Shown here one piece after another: positions 24,201 through 37,002 of a stretch of 64,000 bases of DNA (its first letter is position 1; every line of letters starts with the position of its first letter). Source of the stretch: Xiphophorus maculatus (taxonomy: Eukaryota > Chordata > Actinopteri > Cyprinodontiformes > Poeciliidae); the NCBI RefSeq assembly GCF_002775205.1, contig NC_036456.1, positions 25,579,850-25,643,849 on the forward strand, written 5' to 3'. The notes under the pieces were generated by a model. The model was not told the DNA's origin, made no database searches, and worked only from the letters and a program-made list of their open reading frames with translations. The translations under genes and the position numbers were made by a program.

Positions 24201-27200
24201 CATTTGCTGTGGAGCTGCTAAACAAGGTCATGACTTCCAGCTAATTAGTTTTGCGAATCTGCCAATTTTTTTCCTAGCAGTGATTTTGTAGTAAAATTCA
24301 GATATGCCGAAGTTTCAGGTAAACAAGTCAAAATCTTCAGTTTCAGGGTGTATTAATGCAGAGGATTTCTTACATCGCCTCCCGGCATCAGAGCCTCTTC
24401 AAAGAGTTTGGTTGAATTTTATTTTTCTTGGGAAAGTCAATTTTTGGAGCTCTTATGGATTATTGCCTCAGCAACCTCCAGCCAGCAACTTCAGACTTTC
24501 AGAAAGCGATTTTCTGAAAGTCATTTTGTATCATTGAAGGAGCAAATTTTATTTTTTTTTTGTACTTAAGTACCTTTCAGAACCTGAACTTTTTAATTTT
24601 TACTAAAGTAAAGGAATTATTATTGTCAGTGTTTTTTCACACAAGTGTTTGTACTTCCTAAGTCAGAAATGTGAACGTTTTTGACACTTCTGATCAGATC
24701 AGATACTGACCTTGCCTGGACAACAAAACAGATGGGGTGGCTTTCTTTATCATCAATAGCAGACGGCGTCCATGTCAGGGTGAAATTTCCTGAACCAGAT
24801 GAATTCTTGACCATGTTGAACGGTCCGCTGAACAGGAGCTCAGTGATCCTTTAACACACAGGAAACATATCAGTCTGTTTGGTTATATGTGCAAAATGTC
24901 CTGAAAACAAACTTAAATATTATCTTCAAAATTCTCCAACAGCCAAACTCAAGTTCGTCTAGGTCAGAGGTCACCAACCTTTTTGAGACTGGGAGCTACT
25001 TCATGGGTAAAGAGTAACACAAGCGGCTACTTGTTTGATACAGACATAAAATTTCTTGGGTCAACTTTTATAACAATAATACATTTACATATATATGATT
25101 ACATTCTGCCTGATCATATTAATGTTAAAGACTACTCACAATAGTTATCAGTAACGATCTACCATGGCAGATATGGTTAATCAGTATTATGTGATCAGAT
25201 AGTAGCTTTACGGCTATACGTACCTTGAGATTTTACTTTAAGTAAAAAACAGAAAAGAATAGTTATAGTATTTTTTATTATCTAACCCTCTTTACTATTA
25301 ACAAAATTGTGGAGAAAAAAACATTTTTTGTGTCAAAACATCTTGTGCACATCTGTGTGAGTCTGTGGGAGTCAAAGGGCACGCCAAAGCCCAAAGGTTA
25401 TTGGTCAGGTTACTTTTGCTTATTTGGCAGCTTGGCATTTTTTCTGTAAGCTAATAATGAATGAGCATAGTTTGACCATCCCTCAGTTCTAAGAGCAGTC
25501 GTTTGGATCCCACCTGAGCGTTTTGCTATGTGTGTGGTTCTGGTGGGTTGCCGGTTTAACTGCTTCTTTTTTTACGAACTGAAGAGCTGACCGGTCACCT
25601 GGTTGGCCGACGGTGACACCTGCTGTGCTCTTCCTGCTGCTTCACCTTCTCCTCCTCTGGAAGTCTCAGATACACCACCTGAACCTGGGAATCTCCATCC
25701 TCCTCCTTCCATGGATCACATGGGTAAGCGTTGCTTCTACGTCTTTATTATTTAGCATTTGTATTCCCTCCGATAATATTCTGCAGGCACCACTGTCGGA
25801 GGGTACGCACAAAACTCTCACTGCACCTGACCAGCAGGAGAACAATCACATCTCCAACAACCATCGTGTGTGTGGCACAAAACCAGCACAAACCTAAACC
25901 ACATAAATATGGGTCACATGCATGTAAAGCCCATGGCCCACTAAAACAGCAGACCTATATATTTCTTTAAATTTTATTTTTTACAAATTACTTTATACAT
26001 GAAACAATTTATTTTAAATGTTTTATAATTTAATTTTATTTAAATTCTTCATATGAACAAACGTTATTACTTCGATGTAAAAACATTTAATTCAATAATT
26101 TGTTTTGGCTCCATGGTGTTATTTCCAGAACTCGCTCTGCGGGCGACCAGGTGTCCGAGGGCACCGTGTTGGTGACTCCTGATCTAGATTATCCATTCAG
26201 GTTTTTATGTTGCTGCAAATCTGATTTCTATCACAACAGCAAAGATCTCACTTCAGCTTGAAACTTACCTCTGATTAGAAACAATATTTATTTTCTACTC
26301 ACTCAGACTGAGTCGCCTCTGCTGTGATGTTGATTTCTATCGTCTCATTAACGTCTATGAAGAACTGAGCTCCATGTTCAGGAGTTGGAGGCAGAAACCT
26401 GGGCAGATATTCACCTGCTGTGCAGGACGGAGCTGCAGGATCCACTGGAGCAATGCAGGGAAAAATAATTCAGATGAACTAAAGAAACACATTAAAATTG
26501 ATTTGTCTAGTCAAAGAATGGGAAAGTTAATTTAAAAGATAAATTCAGTAAAGTTACAAGTTGGTTCATTAGTCATTTTTATAATATGTGATTTCTCAGA
26601 GGGATTTCTCAGAGTTTGAAGGAACTCTGAGAGAATCAATAACTAATTTCTGTATTTAGAAATTAGTTATTGATTTGTTTAAAAAAATAGTTACTGGATA
26701 TTAAATTTATTGACACCAGCGTTGCTCTTTGGCAGTAAGACAGCCTGATTGAAACATGAAATCACACCTTTGAAAGCAAACTGGACAGGGATTTCGCTGA
26801 AGTAGTAGCTGATGGTGCTCAGTGAATATGTTGAACCATCGTAATAAGTCAGAGTGATGGTCCGTCTGGGAAAATCCTGCATCACCAGCTGAACTGCATA
26901 CAAACCTTCAACGTTGCTGCTGGTTGGACTGAATGATAGAGAACAAGACTGGAAGAGGACAGAAAAAGAAAGATTAACAATGTTATATTTGTTCATACCA
27001 ACAATATTTATTTTTATTTAAAAAGTTTCAGCGTAATTTTTCATCATAAGTCATTTATAGTCATTTAAATGATGATTAAATTCTGTTTTTATTACCTGTA
27101 AACATTTTCTATTGTATTCCTGTAACCTGACACCAACATTTATTACTCACTGATGAGAGACTGAGGACAGACGGAGGTGTGCAGGTGTAGCACTCTGATC

Positions 27201-28279
27201 CAGCTGCATATCTGCATCTAACATTATCTCCATCAGGGTCAAAGGTCAACAAGTTGATATTCCTCTGACAGTTTGAGGGAACTCTGAGAGAAACAGAGAA
27301 CAAACATCACGAAGTCACCTGAGAACAAACAATCTGCTCTAATTATTTTATTTACATGATGAATCTTCAGTATCTTGACTGATTTTCTTCCATTATTTTT
27401 TTTTGCTCCATGTATCTCTTTAGTCTCTGTTACAGATAAAATCAATTCACAGCACTGGATGTTATTTGGAAGCCATTTCTAATTATTAAAGCTTTATGGC
27501 TAGGCTTAAAAAGAAAAATGGACATAATATTAAACTATAGTTTATGCTAAATCAAAGGCGCCAAAGGTTTCAGAATGGTTATTAAGATGTTTTAAAAACT
27601 GCCTGAATTACCTCACAACAGGGATGATGCCGGTCTGTGGGGATGAATTTGGTCTGTTGATGTCGGATCGTTTTCTCAGGTCATATAGTATCTCAAATCT
27701 CCCAGTTAAAACACGGTTTCTGTTGTTTATCCAGGTTCCAGTATCCCAACTTTAATAGAAGATATTGGGAAGATTTCTGATGTTACTCAGAGTTACAGAA
27801 CAGCAGACCAGAAAACTGGCAGGAAATTTAAATGTTTAAAAATAACTGAAATTCAGTAAGAATTTTAGATTTAGTCACTTCTTGGCAACAACCGAAAGTT
27901 TTACAAAATTTGTATGATGTTGAAATTCAGTCACCTATTATAGCGGTAGATAAAAATTGGATCTGTCCACTTCCAAGTATAATCTCTCAGACACCATTCA
28001 CCTCTGCTTTCATCAATCGTAGGACAGCAAGGACACAACCATGACTGAGTCTCCTCACATGAGCTGTAGCCAATCTTGTAGCGACGCACAACCTGTAAAT
28101 TTAAGGTGAAAAGCTTTTGGATATTTTTTTTAAAAGAAAAACTAAATAAACTTCAAAAAGTCTGAACTTACTGTAAATCTGTCTCCTTGTACATCTTTAG
28201 TGGTGTATGAAAGCACAGTGCCATAATAAGCAGCTTCTGTATGGCTTATTATCACCAGCAGCAGCACAGAGAGCAACAT
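21239..28279 (-). CDS. Array copy D: 13 exons, 472 aa, extended Thr-rich linker, intact
   Basis: Exons (5' to 3'): 28172-28279, 27935-28092, 27612-27749, 27151-27283, 26768-26948, 26303-26444, 24711-24848, 22082-22140, 21927-21992, 21783-21839, 21620-21694, 21468-21544, 21239-21325. The sum is 1419 nt, in frame, without internal stops. Signal peptide MLLSVLLLVIISHTEA. E7 is two codons shorter than in copies B, E and G. It differs from them mainly in having three linker exons of 66, 57 and 75 nt, all phase 1-1 and rich in Thr with TTTSPVNT and TSPPPET; such stretches are likely O-glycosylated, as in mucin-like stalks. Intron 7 is inflated by nested transposons and intron 6 by a 1.2-kb hAT-like element, so the transcription unit is about 7 kb. 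Probably secreted; molecular role unknown. Confidence 0.85.
22752..23410 (+). mobile_element. Tc1-like transposase remnant split by an LTR
   Basis: 22765-22840 translates to ARSQRRMARLIRADRIATAS. About 23283-23400 continues with YNRGLQKRISDCTT and then RTLRWMGYSSRRPHWVPLLS. Both are typical of the DNA-binding and linker parts of fish Tc1-like transposases. The intervening ~440 bp is an LTR-like insertion. The rest of the transposase, including the catalytic domain, is absent. Confidence 0.75.
22844..23279 (+). mobile_element. LTR-like insertion within the Tc1 remnant
   Basis: Begins TGTGACGG and ends around AGTAACA. It contains a TATA box (tatataagg, 22972-22980) and a downstream AATAAA (23193-23198), the order expected of a retrotransposon LTR. 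The borders are approximate and I could not identify a target duplication. Confidence 0.55.
23425..23980 (+). mobile_element. Degenerate LINE RT C-terminal fragment
   Basis: Broken translation with YCNSIFSSLPN, LIQNTAAGVLTKTRKLEHIT and LAPQYIKDLL, a pattern known from the end of fish LINE ORFs, with several stops. A related copy lies in the opposite orientation at about 62170-62600. Confidence 0.65.
24965..26181. mobile_element. hAT-like element in copy D intron 6, with exon-like interior
   Basis: Termini cagaggtcaccaac and the inverse of gtgttggtgactcctg form an imperfect ~14-bp TIR. The flanking 8-mers gtctaggt and atctagat agree at six of eight positions. Inside, 25613-25720 is an open stretch rich in Leu (FLLLHLLLLWKS...ISILLLPWITW) followed by a GTAAGC donor-like site. 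That could be a captured host exon or chance. Confidence 0.6.
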
Positions 28280-31200
28280 GATGAACGAGTCAGTTCTGCT
28301 AAACAAAGATCGGATCATCAGGTAACCTTTGTGACGGCTGCTGTCGTAAGAAGCTTTGATTATGCAAACATCTAAAGACCGGAGACGACAACGTGATGCT
28401 TTGCAAATATTTAAACGAGTTTGTAGGAGTGAGCTGCCATTTATTTTTGCACATAGTTTTCTCTTCATTTTATTTAGGAAGGTAAACCTTCATCATTTGG
28501 TTTATATATGTTCAAATAGTAAGTCTTAGTTCATTTTAACATAGTTTTCTTTTGTTTGTTATTTTCAGCATTAAAGCTCACTCTCCTATTGTTGCAACAT
28601 CTCATGTCAAATACATTTTAAATAATAAACATTATAAGATGTTTAGAGCCAGGATGGCCACACCTTGGCAGGTCATAACACTTTATACCCTCCTTATTCT
28701 GTTTACTGTTTTTATGGACTGCATTTACATTTGATCAGACAAACATTCATTTTAAGAAAATAACGTTTTCTTTGCAAACTGTGAGAAACAATAAATCTAT
28801 TTTTAGTTTCCTACAGGGTTAATTATTCATCTCTTCTGGACAGTTTTTGTGTCTCAGTGGATTTTTAGTGCCACTGATATAAGCTGAGCATTCCCTCCGA
28901 ATACAAACATAAAGTTTACTAAATCTCTAAAACTGCCATGTAAAGTATTTGGTGTATATTTCACAAAAAAACAAACAAAAATCAATATTTTTTCAAAAAT
29001 TGATGGTGTTTTTCTTCTTATTCTCCCATTTTTGCCATGGTTCATCATATATTGAAGTCAGCTGATCTGTTACACCAAATGTTTGCTAATTGCTGCTGGC
29101 TAGTCTGAAGGAGCTGAGTGGGGGAGGGCTGCTCCATGGGGTCTAAGCTATGAAGCTTGGAAATTGCAGCTCTAAGGAGGAGATGTGCCTCAAAGGCAGG
29201 GTTGGGTCCCTCCAGGCATTTTGAAAAGCTGAACGGTTGCCATGGAGATTAAAAGATTTAAATGTGCAATAAAGAATCAAAGCAACACTCCAGTTGTGTT
29301 TTAGACAAGGGGAAAACATCATAGCATGATGTAAAGCTCAGAAAGGTCAGCTTATAAAGTACTTTCTCTTTGTTAATGTCTTTTTTTATTTTCCATTAAA
29401 AATTTTTTTTTACCTCTCTTGGTATAATTTCTTTCAGCATATTATATCCTCACATGTACAAATTTGAAAGTTAGTCAGGATTTAAAAATGAACCAGTTGA
29501 AAGAAATGAAAACAGGAAAATATGAGAGCTCTTCTGTTTGTTTCTCTTTAGAGTCTTGCTGCAGAGATTTGGATCAAGTGACAGAAATCATTTTTTATTG
29601 ATGAAGGTCAGAATTACCTTAGAAAGGAGATAAAAGCACTAAAACCTCGTCTCTTATCTGCTTGGATGTTAATGTCTGCATGTAACAGTAAATTAAAATG
29701 TGGTTTGAGGATTAATTACCTGATGTGAACTAACTTTGTGCAAACAAACTTTGTGTTTATTTAAATTATTGATGCAAATGTTGAGCATTGTGGTAGCTCG
29801 CATTGTTTGCCTTGCAAATAACTAATTAGCATATTGGTAGCCTTTAGCTCATACTGAGTTACATCTTGGTGACAATGTTGGGTTTAGTCCAGTTTCAGTG
29901 TCATTATCATTCTGCTAACATTGGTGGCAGTCAGCTCTAAATTGTTGCTGATTTCATTTTCTTGAATAAATAATTAACTTATTGATCCTGATATGTGAAA
30001 CGTGTTTGATTAATCAAGCACTAAGAACATGATGTGCAACACATCCAGGTCAGTGGTGAACAAACATTTTGTAATGTGAAATAAAACTTTTCAGAAGTGA
30101 ACTGTGAACTGAACATATAATCTGTTCAGAGGCCACAAATGAACCCACTCTGCACTTTAGACAGCCATTATTTAGGCAAAACCCTTCTCTGAGAACTCGA
30201 TAACAAACATCACAAAGTTACACCTGAACACCTGAGAACAAACAATCTGCTCAAATGCCTTGATTTAAATTGCAAAGTTTCAGAGTCTTGACTGATTTGT
30301 ATTTCAGTGTTTTTCTTCTGAGCTTTTTTCTGTTTTTAAACTGTTCAAGCATTGTTTCTTTGAGAAATTACTGAAAGGTTCCTAAACTCAATGTGGCGAG
30401 TTCAATATGTATTTTTCAGTTTCACATGTTAAGAATAAAACCTAAAAGTTGTTTCTGATTTCTGACTATTTTTACATTTAACAGCTGAACCACAAATATC
30501 TGAAACACAATAATTATTAAATCTGCTTTTGCTCCCTGTAACTTTTTATAAAATCAATTCACAGCATTTGGACACAATTTGGGAGTCATTTCTAATTATC
30601 AAAGCTTCATGGTTAGACTGTAAAAGAAAAACAAGCTTAGTTCAAAATTTCAAAAAATCCAAAATGATTTAGAAACATGAAAATAAAAGATATCACATCT
30701 ATAGTTAGTTTTATAAATGAACAATGAAGTTCCAGTTGGTTGTAGTTTTTCCCCATTACTTAGTGTTTTTGTTTAAAAAGTTTTCTCAGTTTCAGGTTTT
30801 CTGATCTCATTAGCTTTAGTTCACTATAATAACCTCCATCACTGTGAACTGGGTGAGATTCTGGTTGAGGATGTTTGGGTTGAAGGCTGAGCAGAAGTCC
30901 ACCAATAAGATACACGTCTCTGGGTGGTTTGAGGTGGTTCAGGATAAAGTGTTGACTGCGTCATCTGCAGAGAGCCTATGATGTCACTTCCTGTTTTCAA
31001 ATATTTTCAGAAATCACATTTTTTCTCCTTGTCTTCTGACTAATGTTCATTTTAATGTTTTTTATGTGTTTGTGGTGTACGGCGCTTTGGCCAACTGTGT
31101 TGTTATAACATATTTTTTAAAATAAACTTGCTTTGTATCAAGGGGAGACACGGTCAGGTTGTGAAATTTCTTGTATTTCTGATACTTTCATATTTATTTA

Positions 31201-31440
31201 ATGTGTTCAGGATTACAAGACCCAGTAGAACCTGATCTTGTCCACCGTATGGAAAATCTGTAGCTCTTAGAACATCCAAGTATTAATGTTAGTTTTAGAC
31301 AAGGGGGTCAGTGGTTAATTTTGAAATATTTATTTATTTAAAGAGCTGTTTCTAAAGACAATCAAATAAATTCCCACATGAGCTTATAGACTCTCTACAT
31401 ACAAAACATGCAAAGCAAAATGGCTGCATACATACAAATC
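28280..31440. repeat. Segmental duplication, second arm (copy D upstream DNA)
   Basis: Matches 14158-16056 plus 19444-20700 and lacks Rex3. Contains the fourth copy of the 0.4-kb upstream repeat (29464-29875) and the uninterrupted Rex3 target sequence tttagacagccattattt near 30157-30174. No gene found. Confidence 0.88.
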
Positions 31441-31751
31441 ACATGTAAACACCTGCCCTCATTAAAAGTTCAGGTGGAACCAAATATTGATTTTATTTAC
31501 ATGTTTTTCTGTTCATTGTCTTATTATTAATAACTGATAGATAATTATAACCTACCTTTATGAAAGTATCATGATATTTTTTAAATTCACACAGAAATAG
31601 AAATTCTCTCTATTTTTGCTTAATTTCATTAGTAAGTTTAGTCAGACTACCTAAAGCAACCATAATCCCTACATAGAAGGTACAAGAAGTAAAAACAGAT
31701 AAACCCAGATAAACATTTTACTGCATGGATCAGATTCATTCTCATTGTTAG

Positions 31752-31764
31752 CCACTAGGGGGCG
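31752..31764 (+). promoter_or_regulatory. CTCF-like core motif next to copy E stop codon
   Basis: CCACTAGGGGGCG, one base from the stop codon (31766-31768). Confidence 0.55.
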
Positions 31765-31765
31765 G

Positions 31766-34700
31766 TTAGTTATTAACCTTCACTGAACCGTCGCTCAGCA
31801 GGCGGACCTTTATGTCTGGAGGCAGCCCTCGTCTGATCAGTTCATCTTTAATCTGCAGAAGAAAACATGAGATGAATGTGAGATACAGTCAGTGGTGAAT
31901 TATAAAATATACTGAACAGAATCTGATTATCATGATTTGACATTTGAGGGAAATATATTTGAATTAAACTCAGGTTGTGATGGTTTGTGTTAAAGTCCAG
32001 AACATCACTGACCGCTTTCTCGATTTCATCCTTGTTGTCTTTCAGTGACAGCGTAGTCGAGATCTTCAGCTGCAGAACCACAACATAAGCTGGAAGAACA
32101 AGAGATCAACATGGTATAAAGAACTACTTCCTGTTACTTTCAGTTTTGTTTCCATCCTACTTACATGTTGTAGGAGGACTTGGAGTCGCTATGGAGGAAA
32201 CTGGGATAACAACAGCAGAAACATCATGATTTAAGAAAATATAAAATAAGATCAATGGTCAAAAAGAAAGAAATGACTCACTGTTTCCAACCCTCACAAT
32301 GACACATCGAAGCTCAGACTGGTAGATAGAACTGGAGGCACTGGGGAGATAAATTAGCACCAAAACTTTAATATTAAACTGTTTCTGAAAATAACCATAT
32401 GATGCTAAATCTATTTTTTAGTCCATAAATATGTGTTTTTTGTGTTCTGTGAGTAGACTTTAAAGTCTCTGGTTAAATTTGACTTTTCTCATAATTGTAC
32501 CCACATCAGTGGGGAAAGTCCATTTGTTTAGTTCTTATGGATCACTGCTTCAGCAACTTCTGTCAGGATCAGGAGGGATTTTCCTAAAGTCATTTTGTAT
32601 CACTGAAGGTGAACATTATTTTTATTACATTGTACTTAAGTACATTTCAAAACCTGTACCTTATACTTTTACCAAAGTAAGCAAGTTATGTTTATGAGTC
32701 TTTTTCAGATAAGTATTTGTATAAAGTTTCAAAAGTTCTGATCAGATCAGATACTGACTTTGCCTGGACAACAAAACAGATGGGATGGCTTTCTTTATCA
32801 TCATTTTGACTGTCAGACGGCGTCCATGTCAGGGTGAAATTTCCTGAACCAGATGAACTCTTGGTCATGTTGACCGGTCCGCTGAACAGGAGCTCAGTGA
32901 TCCTTTAACACACAGGAAACACATCAGTCTGTTTGGTTATATGTGCAAAATGTCCTGAAAACATCTGTTATGATTTCTGTATCAAAATGATCTGACAGCT
33001 AAAAATAATTAATGTCCAGGTTTTATGTGTTTTGTACCAGTTTGGAGTCATTGTGTTATTTTAACACAATAAAGATCAAATTTCAGATTTTCACCTTGAA
33101 TTATTTAGAAGCTTATCTCTGATTAGAAACAATATTTATTTCTACTCACACAGACTGAGTCGCCTCTGCTCTGATGTTGATTTCTATCGTCTCAGTAACG
33201 TTTATGAAGAACTGAGCTCCATGTTCAGGAGTTGGAGGCAGAAACCTGGGCAGATATTCACCTGCTATGCAGGACGGAGCTGCAGGATCCACTGGAGCAA
33301 TGCAGGGAAAAATAATTCAGATAAACTAAAGAAACTCGTCTACTAAATAATTCTTCTGTCAGTTTAACGATTAATTCTGTAAAGTTACACAGTCCATCTA
33401 AGCTGTTAAAATAATATGGAATTTTCTTGTCTTGCATTTTTGTATTAAGAAATGTAAAAGTAATTCATTATTATTGATCAACTTTCAACAGATAATTATT
33501 GAATTTTAAATTTATTCACACCAGTTTGGCTCTTTGCAGTGAAGCAAAATGATTGAAATATGAAATCAAACCTTTGAAAACAAACTGGACAGGGATTCTG
33601 CTCATAGAACTGGTGGAGTTTATCGACACTGTTGAACCATCATAATAAGTCATATTGATGGTCTGACTGGGAAAATCCTCCATCATCAGCTGAACTGCAT
33701 ATGAATCTTCATCACTGCTGTTGGTTGGACTGAATGATAGAGAACAAGACTGGAAGAGGACAGAGAGAGAAACCAAAGATTTAACATCAAGTTTAATAAT
33801 GTTTTATTTACTGTATTTCATTATAGGTTTTATTTGTGTTTGTTTATACTGACAATATTAATTTCTATTTAACCTAAGTTGCAGATTTATTCCTCTAAGC
33901 ACATCAACTGAGAGTTCATGCTGAGAGCACAGATTAGTTCATTTGCAACATAAAATATTTTGTGGAACCAAAAATATTTTTCCAATGAGTTGGACTCTTT
34001 TCAAACCCCTGGGGTCAAACGTAAAGATAAATATAAATCTGAGAATTAAAACAATTATTTTTATAGATTTTTGGCAGTGGCAGGTCACGGAAACATTTAA
34101 GTACTTAAACGTGTAATGCTGTTAGGTGAATGTATTAACAATGAAATGCAGTGAACTAATTTCAGATTAGTTTATGAAACTATTTAAAACTACTTCGATT
34201 ATTTACAAAAGTCTGAGATTCCAACAAACTACAAATTTCTGTGTTTTTACGACTCGGCCTCCAGGGTTTGCTTTACCATTTTGTCCACCAGGGGGCAGTG
34301 TTCACACGTTTGAGTTTCAATCAGCCTTTTGCTAGGCTGTAGCTACATTGTAGCTCATGTATCAGAGAGAAAAGTGTGTATGTGAATTTTACCCAAAATA
34401 ATAATAACAATAGCATTTATTTATAATGAGATTTTTAATAGATGCATATGTTTAGTGCCACCTGGTGGTGAGATGAGAAACTGCATGCAACGGGTCCTTC
34501 AGGCGCTCTCATGGCTTCCCCACCACAATGCTGGTGGAGGTGTGAGGGAAGCAGCTCTTCACTACTTTTTTAGGGTCATATTTTTCTAGTTCAACAATTA
34601 ATAAAATACTGTAATAACATTAAACATCTACGAATATAATTTGTAAAGTTTTCTCGTGGTTGGGCTGGAAAAATATGACCCTATGAGTGGGAGCTGCACC

Positions 34701-35547
34701 AGTTGGTGTTCGTGGCTGAACACTCATCACCACATTAACTGTGTCTTTTATTTTACAGCTGTGGGGAAACTTGCATGCAGTCAGAAGTCACATTGTGAGA
34801 GAGTTTCATTTTGTATCGCACTAGGTGGGTTCAAATTATTGATTCATGAATGTATTTCTATACAAAATGTGTTTTGTGAATGTTGTAACTGGTAACTGCT
34901 ATGGCAGTTGTCTGTTATTTTACTGTTTTGTGTTGTAGGATCTTATTTTTGAATGATTTATAGAATAAGAATGTTGTGTTTTGTTTTTTTTGTTGTTAAT
35001 TGTTTTTCTGTTTAAAACTATATGATCACATCTAAAGCAAAAAAAGACAAATAAAGGACTTTGAGGAATGCTGGTGGAGCTGTGGGGAAACTTGCATGCA
35101 GTTAGAAATCATTACACTGGTTATACTGGTGCCGTGACCCGGATTATGAGTGAAGGCTACACTCATAATGTGTTTCATGCAGGGAGGAAAGTAGCTTTGA
35201 ATTCTTGGCTGTACAATGACTAAAATGAATAATTGTTTTTCTGTTCTCTGTGTCTCTGTGTATTTTACAAAGGAAAGTCCAAAACCAAACAAATAAAAAC
35301 GTATCAATGTTTTACTTTTCTGCATGCTAAGCATTTCTGCTATTTCTATGGCAGAAATTACAAGATCTTGACGATATGAAAATAAAATAATTGTGAAGGT
35401 TAGACTACTGCCATGTCTGAATGAGTGACATTAACTTGCTGCAGTTAAATCATAATTGAAAAGTCAGAAAATGTTTTATTTTGATATGGTCACATAATAT
35501 GCTGCTCTGAATACCCTGGAAATCCCCCTTATCTTTTCACATGCACA

Positions 35548-35582
<35 letters not shown>

Positions 35583-36943
35583 TTATTTCTGCATCTCTGC
35601 CGATATTTACTTCCTCTCTTCTACCTGTGAATCTCACATTTTCGTTTCCTGTAACTTGACATCAACATTTATTACTTACTGATGAGAGACTGAGGACAGA
35701 CGGAGGTGTGCAGGTGGAGCACTCATTGGAATTGGATCCATGTCTGCATTCAACATGGTCTCCATCAGGGTCAAAGGTCAACAAGCTGATATTTCTCGGA
35801 CAGTTTGAGGGAACTCTGAGAGAACCAGAAAACAAACATAATTACAAGTGAACTCTGGAGAACAAATAATCAGTTTAAATGTTTTCATTTACACAGAGGA
35901 GCTTCAGTATCTTGACTGATTTGTGCTTCAGTGTTTTTCTTCCATCATTTTTAGGTTCTTAAACTCTTGTTTGAGTATTGTTTCTTTGATAAATTACCAA
36001 ATGGTTCCTATATACAATATGTCTAATTTAATCTGTATTTCACAGATTAAAGTTTTTAAAGAGAAATCTTATTTGTAAGTAACTTTTAATGAATTACAAA
36101 ATCTGGTTTTGTTTCCATGTAACTTTTTGGTCTCTGTTACAGATCAAATTGATTCCCAGTGTTTGGATCTTATTTTTCTTTAAAAGAAAAGAAACTAAAT
36201 AAACTTCAGAATCAAAATACAGATTATGCTCAATCAAAGACATCAAAGGTTTCAGGTATTTATTATTAACATGATATAAAAACTGAATTACCTCATAACA
36301 GGAAGGATGCCGGTCTTTGGTGATGAGTTTGGTCTGTTAATGTCAGATCGTTTTCTCCCTTCAATATACATCAGAGCGACACCAGAAGAAACACCGTTTC
36401 TGTTGTTTATCCAGGTTCCAATATACCTTTAACAGAAAATATTGGGAAGATTTCTGATGTTACTAAGTTTCTAAAACACAGAAAACTTTACAGAACAGCA
36501 GACCAGAAAACTGACAGGAGGAATTTTAGACTTCTTGGAAAAACAGAAAATTATTAGATATATTTTTGCAGGATGTTGAGATTCAGTCACCCATAGTAGT
36601 AACTGTAGAAACTCTGACTGCCCCACGTGGTATACTCTCTCAGACACCATTCACCGCTGCTTTCATCAATCTTCTTACTACAGCCAGGACAAGAAGAAAA
36701 TGACTCAGCCTCTGCACATGAGCTGTAGCCAAACTTATAGCGTAACACAACCTGCAGATTTAAAGTGAAGAGGCATTCAGTATTTTTCAAAAGGGAAAAT
36801 AAAAGAAACTTCAGAAAATCTCAACTTACTGTAAAACTGTTTCCTTGTACATCTTTAGAGGTGTGAGAAAACACAATGCCAGTATAACCAGCTTCTGTCC
36901 AGCTGACCATCATCATCATCAGCAGCAGCACAGAGAGAAACAT
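31766..36943 (-). CDS. Array copy E: 11 exons, 422 aa, intact
   Basis: Exons (5' to 3'): 36830-36943, 36591-36751, 36292-36426, 35680-35815, 33572-33749, 33150-33291, 32759-32902, 32282-32340, 32165-32200, 32013-32089, 31766-31852. Total 1269 nt with consistent phases and no stops. The signal peptide is MFLSVLLLMMMMVSWTEA; an in-frame ATG 13 codons upstream is also open, so the exact start is not settled. The E2 Cys pattern is SSCPGCSKK and GEWCLRE; E4 reads SNCPRNISLLTFDPDGD. It has one short linker exon (ISSIATPSPPTT). Intron 4 is about 1.9 kb, much longer than in the other copies, because of extra repeat DNA. It shares the TATA-type promoter with A and G. Probably secreted, function unknown. 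Confidence 0.85.
33780..35679. repeat. Expanded intron 4 of copy E: retroelement-like and simple repeats
   Basis: Contains a 15-bp perfect inverted repeat (34572-34586 with 34668-34682). It also has two copies of agctgtggggaaacttgcat about 318 bp apart (34759 and 35077); ggtgccgtgacccgg follows the second and looks like a retroelement primer-binding region. A (CA)n tract lies at about 35550-35580. No ORF of significance. Element class uncertain. Confidence 0.45.
34285..34297 (+). promoter_or_regulatory. CTCF-like core motif in copy E intron 4
   Basis: CCACCAGGGGGCA followed by GTG; full match to the core, same orientation as the stop-codon motifs. Confidence 0.5.
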
Positions 36944-36995
36944 GATGAACGAATCGGTTCTGCTAAACAAAGATTGGATCATCAGAAACAGGCGA

Positions 36996-37002
36996 CTTTA
37001 TA
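36996..37002 (-). promoter_or_regulatory. TATA box of copy E
   Basis: TATAAAG on the minus strand, about 53 nt upstream of the E1 ATG, within a block shared with copies A and G. Confidence 0.55.

Noticed and set aside
35550..35580. (CA)n tract as a regulatory Z-DNA element
   Set aside because: An ordinary microsatellite in an expanded intron; no supporting context.
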